A stretch of DNA of 64,000 nt from Romanomermis culicivorax (GCA_963922205.1 CAWUHX010000021.1:806001-870000); one strand, 5' to 3'. Shown: positions 34,046 through 47,164, counted from the stretch's first letter. Notes: generated by a model from the letters alone, not told the origin. Program-made: numbers and translations.

Positions 34046-35072
34046 TACCGTTGTGGGGGTGACTTGACTATTTCTTTAAAATTTTATTTGTGTGGCATTT
34101 TTGACAGGATGACTCAATTTGCACGAAAGTTGGCAAAAGCACAGAACAATGGTTCGGCTATAACGTTACAATTTTTGAAAGAGCCAACTTTTAAGCAAAT
34201 TGAGCTTTTTAAATTGTTTAGGTGTGCAAGTCACCCCGCGATGGGGCGACTTGCACACCATGTCAAAAAATCCCAGTCAATATACAGTGCAATTAAAGCA
34301 TATGTAGGGGTTAGATGCACACTAAAATATTTTAAAAATAAAACAATACCAGTGTTTCTACAATGAAAATTATTTGCTTAAATGTGCCAAATGGAGGGAT
34401 AAAAATTTCGAAATTTATCAAATGACAAAATTACAAGAAATCAAAAAATTATTGCACATAAAACCGGACAAATGGATCACATCAGTTATTCAATACTAGC
34501 ACGAAACTTTGAATCAATTTCTGCAACAGTTTTTACAGAAAACCCAAATAACGGGTTCTCTTTAGCATCGGAGATTCGTCGATGACGCCGGTAACGCTTG
34601 TGATCAGCAACAATCACTTTTTCGAAGGATGCAAAAATTTGACAGATAAACCTTCGTATATATTTTTTATTTTTTTGAACATAACGATTTTGTGCAAGTC
34701 ACCCCATGGTTATGAAAAACGCGGGGCGAAATGCACGTCTGAGTTTTACTCCACAAGTACAAATTATTTCTGAAAACCTTTTTATCACATTTTTAGCACT
34801 TTATTCTACTATTCAACAAAAAAGTTTTTCTTCCAATTGTAATTATTAAGCTAGATCAAATAAAAAGTTTGACTAGTTAATTGTAGCTGACTTTGAGCAG
34901 ATTGATGTAGCTCGATGAATATAAAATATTTATCACAATATATAAATTCTGAAAGAGCAAGCAAAGTTGTATATAATGAAACAACAAAAATTAGCATTCA
35001 TATTTCATCTTGAGAAATGAGCGACAAACAATATACCACCAGAAGTATGCAAGTCATCCCCCACGACGGTAT
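34046..35072. mobile_element. Word-ended repeat with terminal word TGCAAGTCACCCC
   Basis: The left end reads TACCGTTGTGGGGGTGACTTG and the right end, complemented, TACCGTCGTGGGGGATGACTTG. The word recurs inside at 34226 and 34693. At 34221-34259 it forms a near-perfect palindrome with 12 + 4 bp arms and one mismatch around GCGAT. No coding capacity was seen. Confidence 0.55.
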
Positions 35073-36259
35073 ATGCTTGTGATGAACTGATGATGAGCTA
35101 GAAGCATCGGGCTGTGATGATGTTATAATTAGGTCACTCCACTTGGTAACAAGTTTTTATCTTTATCTAATTGCAGTCGTGTTTCTAGTCCCCTAAATCC
35201 AATTGAAGAAAGTCCTAAAACACTGCATGTTCTGACGATGCGTTTCATTGGATTAGTATAACTGATTATAAGGCAAGTTAAATTTGATTTTTATTTGGAC
35301 TCCTTGAATTTTTCAATACTCAAATCAATTTTCTGCAAATTTTGACCAAAGAGAACAAGCATGCGGATACGTAGAACAAATGCTGAAAATTTGGTCAATT
35401 TATTCGAGCAATCGACCACTTAAACCAATTTGAGCAGAATTTTACCAAAGTAAGCACTCGTTTCGGTTCTCTCCTGAAAAATTCAGTTTGAAAAGTTCAT
35501 GCGATATATGTCAAGTAGGGATGTCCTAGGCACAGGCACCAGCGCCGGTGCCAGGGTATCTGCCACTGGCCGGCGCCTACGGTGTTTTCATAGATACTTG
35601 AACTTTAGAGAACCGTGTTTCAATAGCTCCAAAAAGCTTTATCTCCGGCAAATAATATAGGCTGTTGATCAAAGCAAATAAATCACACGATTTTTTGAAT
35701 TAAAACTTGTGAAATGTGAACTATCATGGTGATTAGCCAATACCCACAATTTTACGAAACTAGCCTCCAACGTCGGTTTGTATTTTTTCTTGTTTGAACC
35801 TTAATTTTTGTTCTATCTGTTGCTTTTGCTCGGATAAATATTTCTTGTTAGCCTATGTATGGGTTGTCAGATACTTCTTCAAGCTGTTGTGTCCAAAGCG
35901 TAGCATATCTTGAGCATCTCGGCTAAAATTCGGTTAGCGCAATAGTTGCATATTGCCTCAGCATCAGTTGTCAAAATGATGAAAAGTTCCACACAACAGC
36001 GTAAGTACAATTCGATACACTTTTCACTTGGTGGAAAACATAACACCACGCAAAATTCGGAATTCAGACATAAGAACGGAGAGGCCATATCGAAAAACAT
36101 CATGCTTATTCATTGTAGATTCGGACAGAATTGTATCGATATCGGAGCGCTACTCAACAAATTTTGACTAACTTAATTAAGTTATTGAAGATCATTTTCA
36201 TCTTTCCTGTCTGTCGCTCACTGACAAAAATTTTTTCGTTGATTACAGTAATATGCCCA
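35073..36259. other. Intergenic AT-rich region with a GGCACC-rich patch
   Basis: No gene seen. At 35515-35580 a patch rich in GGCACC, GGTGCC and CCGGCGCC begins with GGGATGT. A similar patch ending ACATCTC lies at 39030-39100 in reverse, so these may be the ends of one element later filled by other insertions. Confidence 0.35.
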
Positions 36260-38350
36260 CTAGTCTTTTGAGACACGATTTCTGAGAGATTCTACCTTCT
36301 GCTCCATTGACCTATGATAAGTTGAAAATTGATGATATCTGAAAAAAGAGAAACTTTGAGTAGTTTTACATGCTGAGTATCGTGACAGCATTCATTCTGC
36401 GCAAAAATCAAAATTCAAAAATCTACAGTACTCCAAAGTTTGGAAGTTTTACATTTTTTGGCATTTTTTAGTCTGTACATGTGTTTCGAAATATCACAGC
36501 TCAGATCAGAAAAGACGTGACTCTGAAGCCAAATGTTGAATGCATGCAGAAGACCATGCTCTATATGCCGGTATGAAGAACACTTTCTAGTCTCTTACTT
36601 TACTTTTTATTCCATTGTGTCAAAACCGATGTCAAAATAAACCGAAAAAGTCATTTGGGGCCTATTTTGGGCATCTTCCCATAGGATGCCGCAGAATTTT
36701 TTTCTTGATTTCTATGCCACTAATGTCTGACATATTGTGTTAAAATTTCGATCAAATTAATGTACCGTTTTGGGAGCTGTAGGTGTCTGCACATTCTGAA
36801 AGCTAATACAAAAATGCTGATTAACTCCACTAAATATGCCATCAACGAGATGCAGAAAAATTCAAAACGTTCAGATCAGGCGAGTAAAAATAAAAGATGT
36901 GAGTCGAATCACTCGAAAAATTTCATCGATCAATTTACAATGGTTGCGCAACAGGATGCATCAAAAATTTCTCTTTTCAGTAATTTGACCGGAAAAAAAT
37001 TGTAGCTGAGAGTTTAATGTTACAAAATAAATGTCGGCGGTCTGACTATGACCTATGTTATAACCTGTGCGAAAGTGCTCTATAATTGAAGGCATCCCGT
37101 TTCACACCATGTGATATTGGCCAAATGAAAATAAAGCAAAGGATAGTAGATTGCAGTGCCCTTCCAACAAAGCAAAGAGTATCCGAATAACTCTTGCCGT
37201 TTTCCTGAAAATGGATTTGAAACAGTCGCTCAATTTCTGAAATTTAATGAAAGTTTTCGAATTTTTCGATTTTTCATTTGAAGCAATTCGTTTAGAAACC
37301 ATCAAACCTAGATCAATGAAAATTTGCCCGGACTTCAAGTCACATTTTTTCTCATGATACGTTGGGTTAGGAGGCATCCTGTGTTTACAGAACTTCATTG
37401 ATGGGACATTTATCCAGATTCAAAAATGCATTTGAATGACAGTGCAGTGTATGCAAATGTCTACAGCTGCCAAAACGGCACATGATGATGAGATGTTACT
37501 TTCGCAGCTACTGTAAGAATGTATTAACTAAAGAATAAAAAGATAAAATTCTGCAGAATCGTAGGTGAAGGTCCTCGGGAGTGCCTCTAAGCAGGAGTTT
37601 TCTTTATTTTTGCTTCTAATTTTTGACTGTTCAAACTTTCTTGCAGAGTGTAAAATGTTTGCTTGTTAAACAATTAATACATCAAACTATAGTCTGTTAG
37701 TTATTTGATAATTCAACAGTATATGTAATGAATATATCACAAGGGGTAGACAAGGGCCACCTGGCACATAGAATGATTTCTATGACATTTTCATAAGTAT
37801 GCCTTCTTCAGAGCAATGCAGCTCCCAAAAAGGTACAAAAATTTTGATGAAAATTTGACCAATGCAGTAAAAATGGATGAGCTACAATATAAGAAAATAA
37901 AATTCTGCGGCTTCCGATAGGAAGGTGTTCGGGAGTGACCATGAACAAAATTTTTCCAATTTTGACGGCTCATTTTTGACACTTAAAACTTTATGAAAAA
38001 GTGTAACATGCAATTATTTTCTGTAAATATTACATCAAAAGAGAGCTTATTCTCTCCACTGTAAAATGAATATTCATTCACCAAATAAGATCAATCTGAT
38101 CTTGAACTATCGCTTAGCTAGCAAGACCACTGAAAAATGCCAAAAAATCATCAATTTTCAAACTTTGGCATACTGTAGCGGCGCGAATTTTGGTTTACAA
38201 GCAGAACGAATGGTACCATAGAACTCAGCGCACAGAACTACCCAAAATATCTGATTTTAAGCTATGATTAATTCTCAACTTATCATAGGGAAAGTAGAAC
38301 CTCTCAGAAATCGTTTCTTAGCTATTGAACTTACTTTCATGGAATCACTG
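36260..38350. mobile_element. Large fold-back repeat (about 2.1 kb)
   Basis: The arms are inverted copies. ACGATTTCTGAGAGATTCTAC and CTATGATAAGTTGA at 36280-36325 reappear complemented at 38280-38330. CCGTTTTGGGAGCTGTAG at 36766 reappears complemented near 37480. ATAGGATGCCGCAGAATTTT at 36681 reappears complemented near 37900. The arms are diverged and have indels, and the centre is near 37.1-37.3 kb. No coding capacity. Confidence 0.6.
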
Positions 38351-38508
38351 CACTGATAATGTCAAAATGAATGGAGCATAGAAGTAGTCATTCTCCAGAA
38401 TTTATTAGTAAACTAAATCAAGGAACTAATAGAAAAATAAAATCGACGATGACGAATATAAAAGGACACAAAATTCATATGTAATACGTAAAAAAATCGG
38501 TACAGTCC

Positions 38509-39006
38509 TACTTTGGCGCCCGTCTCACTTTGTCGTTTAACGTTGTAATCGCCAAAGTGAGACTGTTGTCTTACTTTGGCGCCCGTTTCGCTTTGGCGCA
38601 GTTTAGTAATGACTTTTCTTGGCCATCAGCGGTAGGGTCCTCATTGGTAACTGCAAGTGCAGGCAGTACATCACAGACCAGTCAAACAGGATAAAGCGAG
38701 CTTTTCCGAAATCAGTCATTTTAGTTTTATGAAAAGTGTTTTCATTTAGTGAAGTTTAGCAGAATAACTGATTATTTTTATGGTTATGTAAAACTGCTCG
38801 TAAAATTTGCATAGATGAAGGAAGACACATCGTTTGTTTATTAGGGCATACAAAGCGCCAAAGTAGGACGGGCCCCAAAAAGAGATGGGCGCCAAAGCGA
38901 GACGGGCGCCAAAGCGAGACGGGCGCCAAAGTGAGGCGATACGCCAAAGTAAGACGGGCGCCAAAAGGAGATGGGCGCCAAAGTGAGACGGGCGCCAAGT
39001 TGCGAC
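38509..39006. mobile_element. Word-ended repeat with tandem GGCGCCAAAGTGAGACG arrays
   Basis: The right end has about nine tandem 17-18 bp units (GGCGCCAAAGCGAGACG and variants, 38868-39006). The left end has the same word inverted (CTTTGGCGCCCGTCTCAC, 38511-38600). The middle of about 260 bases is ordinary AT-rich sequence. This resembles Foldback/Galileo-type inverted repeats made of subrepeats. Confidence 0.75.
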
Positions 39007-39430
39007 ACAATCAAAAAAATTATTTGAGATTGGAACGAGCACCGAAGCCGGTGCTTAGGCACCAGAACCGGCAAAAAAGATGGCACCGAAACATCTCTAG
39101 TTTTATTGTTGATTGGAAACTTAAACTTTGCTGTCATTTGTTTTTTGCAACTAATGAACTCATAAGCCTATCTAGCTTACAGTAGAAAGGAAAGTTGTAG
39201 CTCAGCACTTCTGAAGCAATGATGATTAGCTTCACAAATGATATTTTCGAAAAAATTCGACTTGACAGTATGTAAGAACAGGCGAATTTTGCGTAATAAT
39301 GTTTTGTTTTGTATGCAATTTCGACATAAATCCCGATCCCGGCCGGGATTGACCTATTCCCGATCCCGAGAAAACTTGATGTCGACCGAAACCTAATCTC
39401 CTTAATAACCCCCCGAAATGCACAACTTAC

Positions 39431-42400
39431 TGTTATGAAAAATAGTGACGGGTTGAACAAAAAATATTTGCCGAATAATGATAACGACGTTGTTGGATAT
39501 AAAATATGTAAATGCAGATGATCAATGGTTATAAGCGGCGGAAGATGGTAACCAATTCTGGAAAGAAGACATCAAGAGAATAAAAAGCTGTGCTCATAAG
39601 GATACGAAAAACTAAGAGTCTTTTTCATCAAAGTAGAACTGGCAAAACAAAATGAAAGTTCTAAGTCGAGTGCAGCAAAGACACGTAAAGGTCATACTAC
39701 ATGTGAGAGGCCCGATCAGTTGGGGGGGGGGGTAAATCCAAATTTTTGGGTGGATGTCCCAAAATTAACCGAAATTTGGGGGTCAACAAAAATCCAAAAA
39801 ATTGAAAATTTCGAAAACTTTCCCAAAAAAAAGCTGAAAAAGCTACTTTTTATCAAATTTTTTGGAATTGAGGGGGAGGGTTCCGAAATTTGGGTATAGA
39901 GTTGGATCAAGTTGAAGGAACGTCCCCCCCAATTACAGGTATGATAAAGGTGTGGTGAATTTTATGAAGATATTCACGGAAACAGTTCAAATCAAAATAC
40001 AAAACTTACTTCAAGTCGGTCTTCGTTACAGAAGCACCCATTTTTTCTTCCAGAATTTTAATTCCAACGCTTTCCATTTTCTTCACTGAAAAACGAAGAT
40101 CAGTTTTTAGGGATAAAATTAAACGAATCAGCAAATGCAAAAGACTGACACATTCCTGTTATTGATGGACTTAAATTACTAAATGTGAGAGCACACTACC
40201 TCAAATAAGAGTTATGTAGCGCTACGGCAAGAATCAAGTTCGAATTCATGAGTTATACTTAAAGTTACTTATCGAATTTCGAGCATATTTCAAAGAAAAT
40301 TTGCACAAATAGCAGTTTTTCGACTGAAAATATTTGGCTTAGATCAAGAAAAAGAATAATCAACTCTATTAGCAGTGAGCGTCACACTGCCCATAGGGAG
40401 AGGTATGAGGGGATATTACTCCTACCTTAAGTCCTCAAAATTGATTGATCACTGCTCAGGCAAACTTCAACTTTACCCCTACCTTGAAAATCTGATATCG
40501 GAAAAGCGAACTTTCGCAGTCTTTTTGAGCTTTTCAATACAAATTTAAAACTATATCCTCCCTTCCAGATCTAGCGAACTGTTTAGGGACTTTGAACGTC
40601 ACTGTTTACCACAAATGGTTCTCATGCACGGTAGGCAACAGGTCAGTGAGCACTCTAATACAGGAGCTAAATGACCTAAAGAAACATGCCTCATCATCAG
40701 ATTTCTACAGGAAACTCCATTATCGAGATTTACAATATCTAGTTTGCGGTATAGTCATTTATGAGGGAAGAATTCGATCGCCACACACAGCGACTAATCA
40801 GTCATGAGCCAAAAATGTGAATGAAATTTCACTCTTTAAATAAGGCTTTTTATCTGCATGCCTTTGTCAGCACCGTGCGGAAAAACTCGAACTCTTTTCT
40901 GCACACGGAAATTTTTTTCTATTCTGAACTCATATAATTTGAAAAAAAGCATAAAATAAGCGAAGATTGCATATAAATAGGAAAATTTTTCTGTTTTTTT
41001 ATTTAGTTTTTTTGTTGGAATTTTTTTTCCAACTCAACGACATTATTTTATAATTATTGAACAAAATAATAATTTCTACTGATATTTCTATGATTTGGGC
41101 CAAAGATTTGTATATATCAATATGATGCTTCATTCTGACGCACCGTGTCGAAAAAATTTATACACTTTGATACAGGCCTTTTCTTTGTACATGACCCATT
41201 TGCACATGTACAAACGGCAGCCAATATTTCATTTGTACAATTTGTAGATAGCAAAAATCAGTATAAATAAGTCACCTGTGTTCCTCTATGTCATAGCCAA
41301 AGACTAATAACCAAATAAGTGTAATTTTCAAATTTTATTTATAACTACGAAAAAAAATTCATTAAAATTAAGCAAAAAATTGAAATTTTCGAGTTTCAAG
41401 TCTAATTTACAAGCATTGTGGAACAAATTTTCAAGAAAACTATCCAATAGCATAACGACTTTGCATTAGATGATAAATCGATGGCTAAGTCCTGCATGAT
41501 AACAAGTGAAAGCCCCAAAATGATGTTGATGTTTTTTGTGTATTAACATTCGGCGACGCTGGAAAATCAATTTTCCAAACATTGATTTCAAGAATTAGAT
41601 TCGAATTTTGTGTTCAAAATTCGTAATTTTTAGATTTTCATTATTTGAAAAATTTTAAAACCAGTAATTTATTCGTTAGCTCTCATGAACGTGGCCGAAA
41701 AGATATGAGTGGGAGAGTAGAAATTTTCTAAAAACGACTTCCATGAAGCTCCCGAATTGGTTTTACGTTAAGAAAGGAATAATTGCTTCAAAGAGTTTAG
41801 AGACTTGACGTATTGATCTTTCTCAAAAAATGTTTCAAGGATGAACTGTGAATATTCATTAAATATCAAGATAAAATATTGAAGATTACCACTTAAAACA
41901 TGAGATAATACGATTGAGATAATAAAAACTAATGATAGGTGAAGGTAGACAGACACTCTGAAAGCCGCGTCTGAGTTAGGTAATACATATTAATGATTAT
42001 TAAAGTTATAAAAAAGCGCGAAGCGCCGGAAAATTTTGAGATTATGAACTACTAAAATGCACCAAAATGCACATTTTCTATACGTTATCCCCAAAATTTC
42101 TTCCCTAAATGGCGAAAGAGCCGTTTGTACATGTACAAATGACTACCTCAATTTCGTTTGCCCCCAAAAATTTTCATTTGCTTCCGGCAAAAAAACACTG
42201 CTTTGATATCCTAGAACGCTGGAAATGAATCTTTTAAACACCGTCTCTAAAATGAAAGCTTTGCATTTTTAGTCTAGAATGATGTCTTCATCACTTTCCA
42301 ATTAAAAAAATTTGTGTTCACAAAGTTCCAAAAACTTCAAGCGACGGAAAGTATTTCTCAAGATCAATGAAAAATATCAATTTCCAACGTAATCTTAACA

Positions 42401-43680
42401 AAATACCGAAGATTATCGATTGAAAAATGATACGAGGTACTTTAAAACAACAGAACGTTAAACCTATACGCGCCGAAGAATTTTTGAGCACAAAAGCTTC
42501 TGAAATATTGGAAAACGTATCTGAGAGATAATTTAAAATATTTCCGGTTTTCAGTCGAAATATGATGGCACTAAGTAAGTATATGAAAGAAGAAATGTGG
42601 GAAAAATCAATGAATTCATGTTTATTGCAAGCGGAAAATTCCAATTTCTACAATATTTTTAAAGAAAGTGCCGAATTTTATTGATTCTAATTTGCAGATT
42701 CATGACAATAATCAGGGATAACTGAGGAATAAAACCAGATTTTTTGACCGTGTTTCAGCTTAGTTGTGAATATTATAGGTTAATTGGCCACGTCGGAAAA
42801 ATTTGATTCTGAGCTTCTAAAACGCACAACAATGCACTTATTCTTCAATGCATACATGTAATTGGAGGGGAAGTGCTATGGGGAACCCCCCCCCCCCAGA
42901 AGTCGTCGGCCGTATGGCTAGCCATTGGGCGACTGCCCCCAAGATTTTCCAATCCTATGGCTAGCCATATGGTAGCCCTAGGGACCCCATACTTTTGGTC
43001 GGAAAAATACTGGAAAATGTCAATTTTTGAACAAAAAATAGTTAAAAACGTCAATTTTCGCGGCGCTTCGCGCTATAAATACATATTTTATCATTTTTAG
43101 ACAAGAATTACTATTTTTTGAACCGTTTTCAGACCTTTTTCGTGAAAAAATCGAATTATTTTTTCTTCAGAGACCCCTCCCCCCAAAATTTTGGGAATTA
43201 CTGACCCCAGGCCCAAAAAAAGTGGCCCGACTCCCCCCCCCCCCCAGACCTCGGGGCTCCGTTACATGTATGCTTCAATGTCAGCAGTAATAGCACCAAA
43301 AACATTTCCGTTCTGCACGAAAAATAACAAAGATTTTCCTGCACGACGAAAAAAACCTTCTTTGAATAGTAGTGGCAGCGGCAGGATTAAGATTCTAAAA
43401 AAATCAAAAATTTACCAACATCAATATGCTTCATTTTTAAATATCTAGCGTTTGGCAAGTGATTTTTAGGAACAACCAATATGTGATTTGTTGCCCAAGG
43501 ACTGCGATCATTGACTACGTAAAGTTCTTCATCCTAAAGCAATGCTAAAATGAAACGTCGCCATGATATCTGCATCATGATGCACACCTGATAGAGAAGT
43601 TTATCTCTGTCGATATAATCTTCACGCCCCATTTGACAAAATGGGCAGGCCTTCGAGGAACTTTCTTGTCGACTATTCAT
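39431..43680 (-). CDS. HINT3: HINT3-like histidine triad nucleotide hydrolase (last exon not found)
   Basis: HIT-family enzymes hydrolyse adenosine phosphoramidates and related nucleotides. Exons (minus order): 43588-43680, 43416-43533, 40010-40085, 39431-39557. All are GT-AG with consistent phase, giving 138 residues so far. The first exon has CPFCQMG, matching the Cys-x-x-Cys start of HINT3 proteins. The second has DEELYVVNDRSPWATNHILV and PKNHLPNAR. The third is helical (ESVGIKILEE). The fourth holds the catalytic motif HLPPLITIDHLHLHIL, with the histidine triad H-L-H-L-H (HINT3 proteins have PPF..I.HLHLHV). It ends FFIT before a GTAAGT donor at 39430. HINT3 proteins normally run about 15-40 residues more, so a final exon lies to the left, unidentified. 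An in-frame ATG at 43741-43743 is an alternative start. Intron 2 is 3.3 kb and intron 3 holds a MITE. Confidence 0.82.
39692..39943 (+). mobile_element. G-tract MITE inside HINT3 intron 3
   Basis: It runs from CATACTACATGTGAGAGG to AATTACAGGTATG, with a G10 run, GTCAACAAAAA and CCCCCCC. It fits the family at 56686-57133 and 60720-62045 (termini CATACCTGTAA/TTACAGGTATG). Confidence 0.7.
40390..40510 (+). repeat. Fragment of the GGGGAGGGGTATGAGGGGGT family
   Basis: Partial, diverged match to 32075-32230 (GAGAGGTATGAGGGGATATTA, AATTGATTGATCACTG). In HINT3 intron 2. Confidence 0.55.
41177..42200 (+). mobile_element. Word-ended repeat, copy B (terminal word TTTGTACATGTACAAA)
   Basis: The core is homologous to copy A, including AACGTGGCCGAAAAGATATG and AAGCGCGAAGCGCCGG. 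The ends carry CATTTGCACATGTACAAACG on the left and its near complement CGTTTGTACATGTACAAATG at 42122 on the right. The right edge reads GGCAAAAAAACACTG, as in copy A (AAAAAAACACTG). Lies in HINT3 intron 2. Confidence 0.75.
42855..43275. repeat. C/G-tract repeat cluster
   Basis: C13 near 42886 and C14 near 43233, with GGCTAGCCAT palindromic words at 42918 and 42960 and CCCCAAAATTTTGGGAATTA. Related to, but not a clean copy of, the CATACCTGTAA MITEs. In HINT3 intron 2. Confidence 0.45.
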
Positions 43681-44271
43681 TATGTTAGAGAACAATAATC
43701 GGTATTTCGTACCCAATGTAGCACAATTTGAAGTCTTGACCATTAAAATCTAGAAATGAAATATTACATAGTGTACTATATCCGAGTGACTACTACGAAG
43801 CAAGAAAGTACTGAAAATAAGGACAGACCAGGGTAGATTGAACTAAAGCTGACACCTTGGACTTTATTCCTGTGACAATGATTCACTTATCCGGGATTAG
43901 ATCCTTCATTCCGACGTTCGAGAATCATAGCATCAATATCTAATAAAGCCGAAGACATCAAGAACTCGCTTTTTTCACTGCTCACAGTATGCGCTTCTTA
44001 GAAATCAAATGGTTAAGAAACGTTGCCCGCAGTTTAGTTGGTCTGCACTACAACAGTGAAGTCCATAACAGCTAAACCCAAAACAGTGAGCCCCAAAACA
44101 CCAATCCTCAAAACGGCGAATTTCAAAATAAAATTAAACATGAAGAAATGAACAACAGAATGAAAATACGACAAAATTATGTAAAAGAGACAGTGTTCTT
44201 TTGTTACAGCCGTCCGTTTCTCATGCACTGAAAATATATCATCATGATTCAGGCCGACTTTTAAACTGATC

Positions 44272-45360
44272 GTAAGCGCGAACGGCCCATAACAGTGAAT
44301 GAGCCCAATAGCGCGAACGGCTCATAAGCGCGAAAGACTCCCGATTGCAAGAGCTAATAATCTTTATGTTAGTTTGTCTTATATAATTTAAAGAAACTTA
44401 ATGTACGGGGTTTTCTCAGCACGAGTCCCATTAGCATTCGTGCTAATTAAAAGATATTTCATCCGCACAGTTAGTACGCTTGAAAAATGTTACTTTGTTG
44501 GTGGCAAACTAATGAGTGAGTTTGTCGATTCTGATAACCTGCTTTTATTGTACAATCAACTCATGAAATCATGCTTGATGTTGGTACTTTCAAAAAGAAT
44601 AAGGCACTCATCTGATTCTAATTAAATTAGCTCAATCTTACATTATGCATTCGGTTAGTTAACCGTCAAGTTCAGTGGTTAGTTCGACAGTAAAACTTTT
44701 AGGAGATAAAAGTTTACATGTTTTCATTGTATCTGGAACGACGCTTCAACTTCAACATAGGTTCTCGATTTTTTCCAGAAAACGTATAATTATATTTGCT
44801 ACTCACCATTACTGATTTACAGCTGTTTTCAAATTATTCGAATAGCGTCCAAGTGGTTGGAGCCGAAGATGATTTGACGTTGTCATTTGTGAAAACGACG
44901 ATTTTTGATTTTTCATCACAATTTTGTGGTATCTTCAACTTTCTTCCTGAACTTTTTAAAAAATTTATCCCTTTATCACCGTGCTAAAAACCCTGTCAAT
45001 GTATGCTGACGACTGGCATATTCCAATAAAGCATTTCGAAGATTTCTATTCGGAAACAGATTAACATAACCAAAATCCATGATTCCTAACACTGATCTGT
45101 TGAAACTCAATGAAAGAGCCAACTTTTTGGATGTATTGCTGTTTCGTTACAGTTCTTAGTTGTATTTTTTGTTTCTATTTTCAACTCAAGAAGTCGAGGC
45201 TTCATTTGCATATTATACACCCTTTATCACAGGCAGTTTTACTGTGACAACGTAGGAATAACGTTTTCGCGCTTGTGAGCCTTTCGCGCTTATGAACCCT
45301 TCTGGGTTTCGCGCTTCTGGACCTATTCGCGCTAATGGGCCGTTCGCTCTTATGGGCCAT
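44272..45360. mobile_element. Word-ended repeat with terminal word GCGCGAACGGCYCATAA
   Basis: The left end (44272-44340) has AAGCGCGAACGGCCCATAA and further GCGCGAA words. The right end (45262-45360) has the complement, TTCGCGCTTATG and TGGGCCGTTCGC, in several copies. The interior of about 0.9 kb has no credible gene. A further block of AACAGTGAAGTCC-type words lies at 44046-44130, just outside. Confidence 0.6.
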
Positions 45361-47160
45361 ACCCATAGAGCAGGCATGTAGGCAGGTTGGGCCCCCCGAA
45401 ATGTTTGAAGTGTTGAAAAAAGGCAAAGGTTTTTCCTTCAAGTCAAGTCAGAAACGCCAATTTTACAGTAAATTGAGTGAAAAAGTGTGCCCCAAAAAAA
45501 TTTCTGGCTACAGGCTTGCCATAGAGGTTAGCATTTTTATGAATACGGCCTCAGAAGCCTCTTTGCGGTGCGTAGCGCCCTAAAAATTCATATATTTTTA
45601 TATTATAGAACGTTGGAAAATGAATTTTCTCAACACTTATCCCCAAACGAAGGTTTGAAATTTTCAGTCTAGATTGTAACTCCCGATCGCTTCCCAGTAG
45701 AGAAGTTCATGTGCTCAAAGTTAGGGAACATCAAGCTGAAGGAAAAAAAGAGGCGAAGAATTACGGAGTACATTCGATTAATTATTCGGGCCTGAAAATT
45801 TTCGGCTTTCGATATCCTAGAACGCAGGAAAATGAATCTTTCAACACTTTTCAAATATTTAAGATTTAATTTTTCAGTCTAGTTGTTTAGACCAGAGACC
45901 TGAGCGAATGTTTTTTATCAGCTACACAGCGAGAAATATCAGCTAAAAGTCAAAGATGCTTCATAAATTTGAAAAAACGTATTAAATAATAAAAGTGAAA
46001 AAATTCCATTGAAATTCAAAAACCAGAGATCACAAATTTCGATTCTTCGACTGACAAGAACTTTTGCCATTGTCTAGCACTGATGATGTTTGGATTATTT
46101 TTCAAACGCAAGGAATGTATGTTGAGAATATTTAAAAATTTTCGAAATAAGGAAAAAGATTTTGTGGAAATAAGTTGCTATCATCTTAATTTTCGTCAAG
46201 TATTCGACCAAAATATGGAAGATTATTTCTTCAGAAATGTGATGAGACATTTCAAACGATTAAACTAGCAAAGATTAACTGATCAGTAAAGAAAACACGC
46301 TAAAGGCCGCGCCTGAGCTGATTTATGGCAAATATGATGACTAATCGTTGACTGTGCGGAGTGCCGAAAGGTTTTGACCTTCTAAAATGCACTAGAACGC
46401 ATCTTTCCGATCGAGAAATCCCAAATTTTTCCGCAATTTGTCGAAAGAGCCCAATTTTTAAGCATTTTCAATTTTTTTTCACTACCGATTTGGCGAAAAC
46501 AATGCCGAGAAATACTTGATTTATGTGACCATCTGCAGCACCGCCACTCAATAATGAAGTCCATTTCTCAAAACTTTATTCAACAGTGCACGCGCCACAT
46601 TTGTTTAATGACATAGTGGTTGAGCAGCAAGCACATTTACCAAACTTTAAATTACACATAAAATTTAGATATTTCCAAAATAAAGGATCCATATAGTACA
46701 TAAAATACTTGTATTTTGTATAACACCATGAAGCAGAGAAAAATTTTGAATTTCTGTCGGTCTATCTCAAAATGGCTTTGAAAAATTACTTAAAGTCTAA
46801 CTTGTTTACGAAATTCCAGGTTATTTTCCGGCTCCTCAAATAATCCTGGTTAGCGGGACGTCAATAGGCGTGCTATTTTCAAGAATCTTTACGGTGTCTT
46901 CACTGCATCTGTCATAAAAGAAAATAGACTGTGTAGTCGAACACGTGGGAGTTCACACTAAATGAGTTCCATAATCTGCCGAGCCCATATATCTACTGAT
47001 ACACAGAAGCTAACAGATCAATTGGTCCACATAAAGATATGTTAATGAAATCACTGAGTTATGTTAATCATTCGTATTACTCAGGGGAATCGTTTGTTTT
47101 TCAGATCTATCGATTAGCTATCAATGTCTAAGGCCGTAATGTGTCGGCGTGTACCAAATA
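45361..47160. other. Intergenic DNA made of decayed repeat cores
   Basis: GAACGTTGGAAAATGAATTT at 45608 and GAACGCAGGAAAATGAATC at 45820 are the same word seen in the word-ended repeat cores, each followed by a TTTCAGTCTAG segment. GGCCGCGCCTGAGCTG at 46301 matches core copies too. No gene was recognised. Confidence 0.45.
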
Positions 47161-47164
47161 CAGG

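Noticed and set aside
34064..34366. 100-codon plus frame
   Set aside because: Lies wholly within a non-coding word-ended element and includes its internal palindrome.
37420..37500. A CRHLHTLHCH stretch that resembles a histidine-triad motif (minus strand)
   Set aside because: The same sequence recurs inverted at 36760-36800 as part of a fold-back repeat. The true HINT3 motif (HLHLH) is at 39.5 kb in correct phase with the other exons.
39134..39460. 108-codon minus frame following the HINT3 HIT motif
   Set aside because: It reads through a GTAAGT donor into repeat sequence (TCCCGATCCC words). Composition is not that of a HINT3 tail.
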